Shown here: in pieces, positions 17,423 through 24,202 of the stretch
How the letters are laid out: each line of letters starts with the position of its first letter
How positions within the stretch are numbered: the stretch's first letter is position 1
IMG/VR virus record: IMGVR_UViG_3300008050_000095
Location: 1 to 43,812 of that record
DNA from: a virus
Reading direction: 5' to 3' (one strand)
Length of the DNA: 43,812 nucleotides
The notes under the pieces: generated by a model
What the model saw: only the letters and a program-made list of their open reading frames with translations
Database searches by the model: none
Told to the model about the DNA's origin: nothing
Program-made: the position numbers and the translations under genes

Positions 17423-17471
17423 TCGGCCTTTATGGGGGGCAATTTTTAACCTTCCAAAAGGGGGATTTGCT

Positions 17472-17765
17472 ATGGAAGAAAGATGTGAATTTTGTGTTCC
17501 TCTCGAAAAGCGAGTTTCAAAAATGGAATCACAACTTGAGCAAGTTCAAGACTTGAGACTCGATATGAGATCAAACAAAGAGTCTCTCAAATACATAAAA
17601 GACAGTATTGAATCCTTGCCTGAGGTATACAAAAGACTTAATGAGATTGAGAACAATCTATCAATGTTGGCAGGATCAAGGAAAGCGTATATCTTTGTTT
17701 TTGGTCTTGCAGTAACAATGATTACTGGTCTTTCTGGAACAATCTTACATTTGATTACAGGTTAA
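17472..17765 (+). CDS. Holin-like coiled-coil protein with C-terminal membrane segment
   Basis: A 97-residue protein. The start chosen is ATG 17472, preceded by AAGGGGG seven bases away; the reading frame is open further upstream but without a good start. It begins MEERCEFCVPLEKRVSKMES, with a CxxC pair, then a long coiled coil (residues 10-65), and ends with one transmembrane helix at about 72-95 (IFVFGLAVTMITGLSGTILHL). This layout resembles XhlA-type lysis-associated proteins and some holins. The next gene, one base after the stop, is a lipoprotein, so the two probably act at the envelope together. Holin function is inferred. Confidence 0.7.
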   Translation: MEERCEFCVPLEKRVSKMESQLEQVQDLRLDMRSNKESLKYIKDSIESLPEVYKRLNEIENNLSMLAGSRKAYIFVFGLAVTMITGLSGTILHLITG

Positions 17766-17766
17766 A

Positions 17767-18873
17767 ATGAAGAATCTTGTTATTCTATTGATTGCGTATC
17801 TTGCTATTTCTTGTGCTCCAGACAACAAGCCGAAGAAAAAAGACCCTGTAGAAAGTTTTGAGATCACAGAGCAAACAGATCGGTACTTGAAGAGATTTGA
17901 AGTTGGATCAGAAAATTACGATCAATATAGCCTCCTTCTCCCAATAGAAAACGGAACTCATATCAAAAAAGGTGATGCACTCATTTTCAACTCAGTCGCA
18001 CTTGCTTCGATGTGTATGCTTGAAGGATTCGATTCAGAAAGAGTTGTGTTATGGGATGCAGTTAAAGGATTGCAGAAGAACGGGACATTTATCAGACATC
18101 CCGAATCACAAGCAAAACTCAGCATATCAAAAGATCAGCTAACAGGTTTTTTCTATTTGGCAGCAATCGCAAAGTACACAGATTGTGATCCTGTTGTGGG
18201 AGACATGCCCGCCATATTGGCTAGCCTCAAACAATATGGAGTCTCCCATGACTGGGAAATGGCAACAGGCAAAACAGATAGATCAACAACATTGTGGTTG
18301 GATTTCCACATCCTAAAAGCCATATACGGTATGTATGATTTAGAGAATAGTGATTTTGACTTGAGTAGATCAATTCATTATGTCGAAGCGTCATCCATCG
18401 TTGCTCCACAACTGGCGTATATGGCCTACCTATGTAGATCAGGAGAAGACAAGTTGGCATGTGTTGATGGGAAGCCTGTTCCCGTATTTGGGAACCACCT
18501 CCTTGCACTAACCATTGCGATTTTTGCGGTAGACTCCCGAGTCTCAAAACATCCGCTATACAAAAAATCAAAGACAAATGAGTGGCTCAAGAATATCTCC
18601 GAAGTTGGTGATGAGTTTGGATACCGCAATTGGTTGTTCTTTTCCATGTATTCCTACTTCACTGGGAAGGGAAAAGGATACAAAAACAACATAGATGATT
18701 TTCTTGTAAACTGGTTTCCAGATCAAACTGGAGAAGAGAAAGATCATGCGGTTTTGGGATGGGGTTGTTCAGAATATATCTGGCAACGGGTTCCTCCAGA
18801 AACTTGTTCAGGATCACCAGTGTACTACACAGGAATTGATTTCTTACATTTGTACTCTTGGAGCCGGATGTAG
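17767..18873 (+). CDS. Large phage lipoprotein, unrecognised; candidate lysis or exclusion factor
   Basis: A 368-residue protein with a clear lipoprotein signal: charged N-terminus MKN, hydrophobic core LVILLIAYLA, and AISC with the acylated cysteine at residue 16. Position -3 is Ala rather than Leu, so the lipobox is somewhat relaxed. Residue +2 is Ala, not Asp. The mature part (ALIFNSVALASMCMLEGF, LTGFFYLAAIAKYTDCDP, RNWLFFSMYSYFTG) is rich in helices with aromatic and cysteine residues, suggesting a helical toroid. Its C-terminus has WGCSEYIWQRVPPETCSG. No peptidoglycan hydrolase motif is recognised. It directly follows the holin-like gene in the usual endolysin/spanin slot, and no other endolysin candidate is visible in the window. 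Confidence 0.8.
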   Translation: MKNLVILLIAYLAISCAPDNKPKKKDPVESFEITEQTDRYLKRFEVGSENYDQYSLLLPIENGTHIKKGDALIFNSVALASMCMLEGFDSERVVLWDAVKGLQKNGTFIRHPESQAKLSISKDQLTGFFYLAAIAKYTDCDPVVGDMPAILASLKQYGVSHDWEMATGKTDRSTTLWLDFHILKAIYGMYDLENSDFDLSRSIHYVEASSIVAPQLAYMAYLCRSGEDKLACVDGKPVPVFGNHLLALTIAIFAVDSRVSKHPLYKKSKTNEWLKNISEVGDEFGYRNWLFFSMYSYFTGKGKGYKNNIDDFLVNWFPDQTGEEKDHAVLGWGCSEYIWQRVPPETCSGSPVYYTGIDFLHLYSWSRM

Positions 18874-18901
18874 TTTTGTACTCGGGGGATGAGAATACCA
18901 A

Positions 18902-19066
18902 ATGGGAGAAGAAAAGCAGTTTCTTGATCTCCAAGCGAAATACTTGGAGAGCAAGGTGAAGGAAGTTAAAAAGAAAAAACACAACTCCTTCATCAAACGA
19001 TGGATCAAAAAACATGCGTTAGAGGTTCGAGACTTCTATTCTTTCATAAAGAAAAACGAAGATTAA
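18902..19066 (+). CDS. 54-residue basic protein at the end of the late operon
   Basis: ATG 18902 to TAA 19064-19066, preceded by GGGGGATGAGA. The product begins MGEEKQFLDLQAKYLESKVK and continues with a lysine-rich helix (EVKKKKHNSFIKRWIKKHAL) to the end EVRDFYSFIKKNED. It is highly basic and amphipathic. No family recognised. It is the last rightward gene, and its stop codon overlaps the stop of the convergent leftward gene inside the palindrome GATTAATC. Confidence 0.65.
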   Translation: MGEEKQFLDLQAKYLESKVKEVKKKKHNSFIKRWIKKHALEVRDFYSFIKKNED

Positions 19067-19275
19067 TCCTCATTGTTTCGCCTCTTGTAATACACGTCAA
19101 TATCTACACCAAAAAACTTTGTGTCATACATTTCAATAACAGTCGCTTCTTTGTATTCCGATGGAACTGTTGAAATTGATGACCAAAGCTTATTGATGAA
19201 TGGAACCAGCTTTCTTGGAACATCCATTTCAAACCGATCCCGATACACTGTTACCTTTTCAAAATCATCTCCCAT
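19063..19275 (-). CDS. Last gene of the leftward operon, unrecognised
   Basis: A 70-residue protein (MGDDFEKVTVYRDRFEMDVP ... YYKRRNNED). I place the start at 19275 because GGAG lies seven bases upstream and this gives an 11-base overlap with the preceding gene, as elsewhere in the operon. An earlier ATG at 19326 would add 17 residues but has a poor ribosome binding site. The composition is mixed alpha/beta without recognisable motifs. Its stop overlaps that of the convergent rightward gene. Confidence 0.65.
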   Translation of the reverse strand: MGDDFEKVTVYRDRFEMDVPRKLVPFINKLWSSISTVPSEYKEATVIEMYDTKFFGVDIDVYYKRRNNED

Positions 19276-19459
19276 ATGGAACTCCGGACCGCCTAAAGAC
19301 CAAAGACACAAAGTCCCTTTTCCCATTTACATACTCATCAACATCATTACAAACTGGATCAAGTTCAAAAACAATCTCCCGTATTTCGTCTTCAATGCGT
19401 TTCAGTCGATCAATCGCACACTGGACACACCCCTCTATTTTACAAAATTCGATACACAT
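19265..19459 (-). CDS. Small cysteine-containing protein, unrecognised
   Basis: A 64-residue protein with AAGGGG upstream of ATG. It begins MCIEFCKIEGCVQCAIDRLK, with four cysteines in the first 14 residues, which could bind a metal, followed by a helix (RIEDEIREIVFEL). It lies 29 bases after the RuvC-like gene and overlaps the next gene. Function unknown. Confidence 0.65.
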   Translation of the reverse strand: MCIEFCKIEGCVQCAIDRLKRIEDEIREIVFELDPVCNDVDEYVNGKRDFVSLVFRRSGVPYGR

Positions 19460-19488
19460 ATTCCCCTTTGATTGCTAAGATTTGTTGT

Positions 19489-19941
19489 TCAGCTAACCGC
19501 AATCATAATTGCCTCCGCACGATCAACGTCTTTCTTTCTCTTCAGTAATGGTATCAAATTTGGGTACATTTTCAAGACTGCTAACCTGGATGCGTCTTTT
19601 GGCATGTTTATAAGGCCAAAATGCTTTTTCCATTGGGAGGGCAACACCATTTTTGGCTCCAGGAACAGTCTAGAAATAGATACTGCAGTATAAAATGCTC
19701 CCATGAAACGTCCGGAACTCACAACACCCTGCTTTGGCATTGTGTGAACAATCTCAATGGTTATGGATTCCATCTCTTCTTTCTTTGCATCCAACATCTG
19801 ATAAAGAGCAACCCCATCCACCATGCGAACATCACTCACAGACCAAGGCTGAATCATTGTTGGCATGTCTTCGACTTCAATTCTGTCATCATAAACGAAT
19901 GCTATTGCTCCATTCAAGCCAGGGTCGATTCCTATTCGCAT
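19489..19941 (-). CDS. ruvC: RuvC-like Holliday junction resolvase
   Basis: A 150-residue RNase H-fold nuclease. The first strand MRIGIDPGLNGAIAF supplies the catalytic Asp at residue 6; the second acid is in TIEIVHTMP (E63); the C-terminal acids are in KKDVDRAEAIMIA (D138/D140 and E143). The central QGVVSSGRFMGAFYTAVSIS segment and PSQWKKHFGL match phage and cellular RuvC enzymes. It would cleave branched DNA made during recombination or before packaging. GAGGAGTAAT precedes the start. It follows the polymerase gene, consistent with a replication role. Confidence 0.88.
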   Translation of the reverse strand: MRIGIDPGLNGAIAFVYDDRIEVEDMPTMIQPWSVSDVRMVDGVALYQMLDAKKEEMESITIEIVHTMPKQGVVSSGRFMGAFYTAVSISRLFLEPKMVLPSQWKKHFGLINMPKDASRLAVLKMYPNLIPLLKRKKDVDRAEAIMIAVS

Positions 19942-19960
19942 ATTACTCCTCGATTTCTAG

Positions 19961-20026
19961 TTACTTTGATTTTCTCTCTAATAGTTTTGCACTCATATGG
20001 GTAAAAGACTCATTGCTCCTTTTCAT
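19961..20026 (-). CDS. Possible 21-residue peptide coupled to the polymerase gene
   Basis: ATG at 20026 overlaps the polymerase stop codon by four bases (ATGA), with AAGGAG just before it, and reads 21 codons to TAA 19961-19963 (ends SAKLLERKSK). The overlap is typical of real coupled genes here, but the ribosome binding site is only one base from the ATG and the peptide is very short. It may be chance. Confidence 0.3.
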   Translation of the reverse strand: MKRSNESFTHMSAKLLERKSK

Positions 20027-22854
20027 ACTCCTTGTGATCGTGTAATTCTCATTATATTCTTGACGAAGATCAAACCCCACCCGTTTATCCGATCTCCATT
20101 TACGATATACCAATCTTTGTTTTCTTTTCCTGTATCTGCAATCACCTTTCCAAAGAGATTGTAATCTTCTCTTTTGATCTTACACATGATCTCGCCACTG
20201 TCATCTTCAATGATGATATTCAGCCAAGTTGTGTTCCCTGTTTCGTACACACCATTTCTCTTTGTCAAAAATACATCCTCATTGGCATCACGTATCCTCT
20301 TACTTGTCATGCAACCAATGATCGTATAGTTGTCATCCTTCACTGTGTCTTTGATCTCTGTAACAGTTCTGAGAAGTCCATGTGAACCAGGATCAGTGTA
20401 GTAGTCACCATAGACTTGCTTTGCAGGATACAGATACTTGAATGGGCTTATTGGGTTGTCCATTTTTGATTGGAGTCCTTTTGTAAACGTGTATCCATCT
20501 TCTCGATACTTGACAATCTGATTTGCTTTCTGAGGACCAATCCCATCAATTGTCTTCAGTCCTCCATAAAGTTTTCCATTGCGGATTGACCAATCCTGAA
20601 CAGACAACTCACGATCAAAGAAGCAATACTCAATTCCATCGTTCTCAACCGCATCTCTGAGAATTCTTACAGAAGATTGGTCATCCTTAGAATGATTGAG
20701 ACATGCAACTGTAAACTCAAGTGGGTGATGAGCTTTCATGTAGGCGCAAAGGTATGAAATTATTGCATATGCTACAGAATGGCTACGGTTGAAAGAGTAT
20801 TTTCCCATCGTATTCAAATGGTCCCAAACTTCTTTTGACTCTTCTTTTGAAAGACCATTTTCAACTGCACCTTCCTCAAATTTTGGGTACATTTTATCGA
20901 ACAGTTCTGATCCAAGGGATTTACTCATGGCTTTCCTGATCTTTGATGTGTCTTCCCAGGAAAGTTTGCCCAATTCCCTAACGATCTTCATCACCTGCTC
21001 TTGATAGGTCACAACCCCACAAGTATTTTTCGTTGTCTCAACGATGATCGGATGGTCGTTTATGTATTGCTCCAATCCTTCTCCAGACCGTTGTCTTACA
21101 TAAGTTTGTGCTCCTCCGGACCCAAGTGGTCCTGGCCTTCCAAGTGCGGTCAGTGCAGATATGTCTTCAATGTTTTCAATCAGCATCTGCTTTGCAAGAC
21201 CATTGACTGCTGATCCTTCAAACTGGAATATTCCATTGTACCGTTGATTGTTAAAGACATCATAAGTTTTCCCATCATCAAGCGGAATCTCATAAAGCCA
21301 TTTGTATGGTTTGTAAATTTGATCGCAGACATCCGCAAGGATTGTCAGAGTCCTCAGTCCAAGAGCATCAATCTTCAGGAGGTTTATCTTCTCAGCATCC
21401 TTCTTGTCGATCATTGCAATTCTCTTGTTCTCTCGACTGTTCACACCTGCATAGTCGGTGATCGGTTTGTTGCAGACAAGGATTCCCGCAGCATGTACTG
21501 ATTGATGGAGTGAGTGCCCTTCAACCCTCTCTGTGACTCGCATTGATGGGTACTTCTCAATGAACTTCTTTCCAACTTCAGTCTCATTGAACGTGTCCTC
21601 AATGCAATTCTTTGCTCTCGCATCCCCATCGGAGTGTTCAACGATTGATTCTTTCAACTCCTCCAAGTCATCAAGTGGGATACTAAGAGCTTTTGCAAAG
21701 CGATTGATTGCAGACTTTGGTTTCAATCTGTTTATATTCCCAATCTGTGCAACATGCTTTGATCCATACTTGTTTTCAAGATAGCGGATTGCTAAATGTC
21801 TCTTGTCATCTTGGAAGTCAATATCAATGTCCGGCAAATCTCCAAATCTATTTATATCTATAAAACGCTCGAAATAAAGCCCATATTTGATTGGATCAAC
21901 TTCGGTGATCCCCATGAGATAACAAACTAGACTACCACCTGAACTCCCTCTGCCATGACCTACGCTCATGTGTTTCTTCGCATGCCGGATCAAGTCTGCA
22001 ACCACCAGGAAATAATCTGAATACTCTTTTTCAACAATGAGCTTGATCTCTCTTTTGTACCGATCCGCATACTCTCCGGAGTCAATATTGAGTCCTCGGA
22101 GTCTTGCACCATCTTGACACCATTTGTAAATGTCATCCCTTCCAGTGTACTTGACCATTGGAGCAGTTGGCAATTCAGCATTACAAGAGTCTGCAACTGC
22201 ATCCAGGTTGCGGAGTGCTTCGCCATACCTTGGGAAGTCTGCAATCCATTCATTTCTTGTCAAGATGTGAATAGGATGAGACTTTCTTTCCAGTTGCCTC
22301 TCATCCGCAAAGGGTTCATAGACTGACAAATCATCAGCATCAGGATAAAAGTTGTCAACTGTTGCAATCAGAGATCGTTCATTTTTTTCTGAACGTTCAG
22401 AATAAGGAATGTGAGGCCCAACCTCTTGAAAAACTTTTCTAGTCAATAAATCCCATCTTGGTGCAACTCCACTCAAGACATAGACATCATCACTGAGCTT
22501 GTTCACCTGCTCATACGACACTCTTGGTCTGTAGTAGAACTGCTGATGTGCAACATCAGTCATCTGGTACAGCGTCTTGACTCCTTCTGTTGTTCTCGCA
22601 ATAAACGTCATCGTGTTGTATGGCATCTTTCGCTCTTTCAACTCCAAATCATCAACGACATGGAGTCGAACACCATACACAGGTTTGATTCCAATACTCT
22701 CACATGCAGACTTCCATCGGACAAACCCAAAAGTATTCCCAACATCAGCAATCCCTCCATAATTTGCCATTGTTGAACACTTCTTTGCAAGTGAGTCCAA
22801 ATGTCCATACGCATGTTTGAAAGAATATTCACTTCGCAGATTTAGCCAGCCCAT
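20023..22854 (-). CDS. dnaE: DNA polymerase III alpha subunit (C-family, DnaE type)
   Basis: A 943-residue replicative polymerase, shorter than the roughly 1160 residues of bacterial DnaE. Order: PHP domain (1-220), GHGRGSSGGSLVCYLMGI (299-316), the catalytic PDIDIDF (341-347, acids D344 and D346), the third catalytic Asp in NLLKIDALGLRTL (D496), fingers including RPGPLGSG, HhH motif IDGIGPQKANQI (769-780), and an OB-like segment with WLNIIIEDDSGEIMCKI near 880. In the PHP domain the metal ligands are altered: HSDYS is SEYS and the usual D/H of ..TDHG.. is ADVG, so it should not be an active nuclease. Proofreading is supplied by the DnaQ-like gene upstream, which overlaps by 26 bases. Phage Pol III alpha genes are uncommon. 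Confidence 0.95.
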   Translation of the reverse strand: MGWLNLRSEYSFKHAYGHLDSLAKKCSTMANYGGIADVGNTFGFVRWKSACESIGIKPVYGVRLHVVDDLELKERKMPYNTMTFIARTTEGVKTLYQMTDVAHQQFYYRPRVSYEQVNKLSDDVYVLSGVAPRWDLLTRKVFQEVGPHIPYSERSEKNERSLIATVDNFYPDADDLSVYEPFADERQLERKSHPIHILTRNEWIADFPRYGEALRNLDAVADSCNAELPTAPMVKYTGRDDIYKWCQDGARLRGLNIDSGEYADRYKREIKLIVEKEYSDYFLVVADLIRHAKKHMSVGHGRGSSGGSLVCYLMGITEVDPIKYGLYFERFIDINRFGDLPDIDIDFQDDKRHLAIRYLENKYGSKHVAQIGNINRLKPKSAINRFAKALSIPLDDLEELKESIVEHSDGDARAKNCIEDTFNETEVGKKFIEKYPSMRVTERVEGHSLHQSVHAAGILVCNKPITDYAGVNSRENKRIAMIDKKDAEKINLLKIDALGLRTLTILADVCDQIYKPYKWLYEIPLDDGKTYDVFNNQRYNGIFQFEGSAVNGLAKQMLIENIEDISALTALGRPGPLGSGGAQTYVRQRSGEGLEQYINDHPIIVETTKNTCGVVTYQEQVMKIVRELGKLSWEDTSKIRKAMSKSLGSELFDKMYPKFEEGAVENGLSKEESKEVWDHLNTMGKYSFNRSHSVAYAIISYLCAYMKAHHPLEFTVACLNHSKDDQSSVRILRDAVENDGIEYCFFDRELSVQDWSIRNGKLYGGLKTIDGIGPQKANQIVKYREDGYTFTKGLQSKMDNPISPFKYLYPAKQVYGDYYTDPGSHGLLRTVTEIKDTVKDDNYTIIGCMTSKRIRDANEDVFLTKRNGVYETGNTTWLNIIIEDDSGEIMCKIKREDYNLFGKVIADTGKENKDWYIVNGDRINGWGLIFVKNIMRITRSQGV

Positions 22855-23380
22855 CTTTCCCTTTCAACCATTTGTAAGACTTATACGTTGCAATCACATC
22901 GTTCTTTGCCCTGTGTGCCCCTTCAATCTTCTCACCTGTTGCCATTTCGTACAACTCGCCATTCTTCAAGCGGTACCCCTTCAAATGAAGAGATTGCTCA
23001 ACTGTACAGAACTTGATTGGTGGATATGGGAAGTGGTACTGCTTTCCAAGTCTTCTCAACTCATTTATCAACATTCCTTCATCAAACGACAAATTGTGAG
23101 AAACAACCGTATGAGACTTGAAGAACACATTGACCACTTTTCGGTACACCTCCGCAAAGGTTGGAGCATTTGCAACATGCTCATCTCTTATTCCTGTAAT
23201 CTTTGTTATCTTGTTTGGAATCGAAACTGGAGGTTTCACATAAGTCTCCAACTCATTTTGAATCTCACCATCTTCATCAACCTGACAAGCATAGATTTCT
23301 ATGATGTGAGGCTGGACAGAAAGCGGATTCCCCTCTGATTTTAAGAGTCCAGTCGTTTCCAGGTCGAATACTGTTATCAT
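22829..23380 (-). CDS. dnaQ: DnaQ-like 3'-5' proofreading exonuclease (DEDDh)
   Basis: A 183-residue DEDDh exonuclease. Exo I MITVFDLETTG gives D6 and E8; Exo II VVSHNLSFDEGML gives D100; Exo III EGAHRAKNDV gives H156 and D161. The central TYVKPPVSIPNKITKITGIRDEHVANAPTF block is typical of epsilon subunits. The gene overlaps the polymerase start by 26 bases, so polymerase and exonuclease are co-expressed and probably form a phage Pol III core. The C-terminus (KGKDGLAKSAK) is short and lacks the long clamp-binding tail of bacterial DnaQ. AGGGAAAA precedes the ATG. Confidence 0.92.
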   Translation of the reverse strand: MITVFDLETTGLLKSEGNPLSVQPHIIEIYACQVDEDGEIQNELETYVKPPVSIPNKITKITGIRDEHVANAPTFAEVYRKVVNVFFKSHTVVSHNLSFDEGMLINELRRLGKQYHFPYPPIKFCTVEQSLHLKGYRLKNGELYEMATGEKIEGAHRAKNDVIATYKSYKWLKGKDGLAKSAK

Positions 23381-23388
23381 TTTTCCCT

Positions 23389-24099
23389 TTAGTCATTTGT
23401 TATTTCTAGTTCCTCGCTAATCACCTCTGATTGACCATGCAATTCTGCAAATAATTCAACTTTTTTGCGAACATCTTTGTAAATTTTCTTATAAAACACC
23501 CCTTTTGACATTCCTATTGATAGTGCTCTCTCGACAATCTGCTCTGCTGAACTTATTGTCATTAATTGTTGTGTTGTTAACATCTCTCTCAAATTCTTAT
23601 GTCTTCCTTCGACAATAAATAGAAGACTATTAAGCATTTTGGTAATATTGATATAATATGTTTCTGGTTTTTTACTTCCTTGTTCGGTGGAATACTCTAC
23701 AAAATTCTTGATTACGTCAGTTGTTTGTTTTCTTACTATTTTTCCAGCATGACGAATTTCCTTGTAGGCATGATCCTCTTTATGTTCTCTTAGGGAGTTA
23801 AGCTCTATTCTGCATTTCTTGAATTGTAAAATTATAGATTTTTTGAATACCACTACTTTCTTACTATTTCTCAATAATGTTCCTAAAAATAGAAAATGAT
23901 CTTCGTTTAGTAATTTTTCCTTTGCAGATCGACCACCAGTTGAACTCAACTTATTCGTTTTTAAAACGCCAAAGTCTAAAAAATCTTCTTCATAATCATT
24001 AATCGTTTGTAAAATGCTTTTGTGATCTCTATCCAACCCTTTTGCGATCAAAAAACTTCCTATCCTTGCTTCCCCATCATAGATCGAAACATCTTTCAT
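23389..24099 (-). CDS. rha: Rha-like phage regulatory protein
   Basis: A 236-residue protein. Its N-terminal 90 residues follow the Phage_pRha pattern: IGSFLIAKGLDRDHKSILQTINDYEEDFLDFG, then SSTGGRSAKEKLLNEDHFLFLGTLLRNSKKVVVFKKSIILQF. In this family N-terminal DNA-binding-like modules are joined to variable C-termini, and Rha of phi80 and P22-like phages blocks growth in some hosts. The rest is a long helical region with no recognised domain. The gene is visibly more AT-rich than the helicase and exonuclease genes on either side and has its own 100-base upstream region with an inverted repeat, as expected of an inserted cargo gene. Confidence 0.75.
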   Translation of the reverse strand: MKDVSIYDGEARIGSFLIAKGLDRDHKSILQTINDYEEDFLDFGVLKTNKLSSTGGRSAKEKLLNEDHFLFLGTLLRNSKKVVVFKKSIILQFKKCRIELNSLREHKEDHAYKEIRHAGKIVRKQTTDVIKNFVEYSTEQGSKKPETYYINITKMLNSLLFIVEGRHKNLREMLTTQQLMTISSAEQIVERALSIGMSKGVFYKKIYKDVRKKVELFAELHGQSEVISEELEITND

Positions 24100-24112
24100 A
24101 ATAAAATCTCAT

Positions 24113-24148
24113 TTATTGGTTATTGAAAAGTAACACAACAACCAATAA
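24113..24148. promoter_or_regulatory. Inverted repeat upstream of the Rha-like gene
   Basis: TTATTGGTT (24113-24121) and AACCAATAA (24140-24148) form nine-base arms around 18 bases, just upstream of the ATG at 24099. A perfect -10 box is not evident. It may be an operator controlling the Rha-like gene, possibly its own product's binding site. The rest of the 24100-24202 spacer is AT-rich. Confidence 0.45.
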
Positions 24149-24202
24149 TCCTTTTTACCACAATATCAAGACATAAATATTTAGTATGATCCCCGATCAC
24201 TC

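Noticed and set aside
17423-17471. Possible terminator between tail chaperone and holin-like genes
   Set aside because: GGCC and GGGGGGC tracts do not form a stable hairpin; ATTTTT is too short a run without a stem.
17304-17765. Longer version of the holin-like protein beginning at 17304
   Set aside because: It would overlap the tail chaperone gene by about 120 bases and has no ribosome site, whereas ATG 17472 follows AAGGGGG at good spacing.
19121-19693. Rightward open frames overlapping the last leftward genes
   Set aside because: They oppose genes with good ribosome sites and overlaps, including the RuvC-like gene with intact catalytic residues; no motifs on the plus strand.
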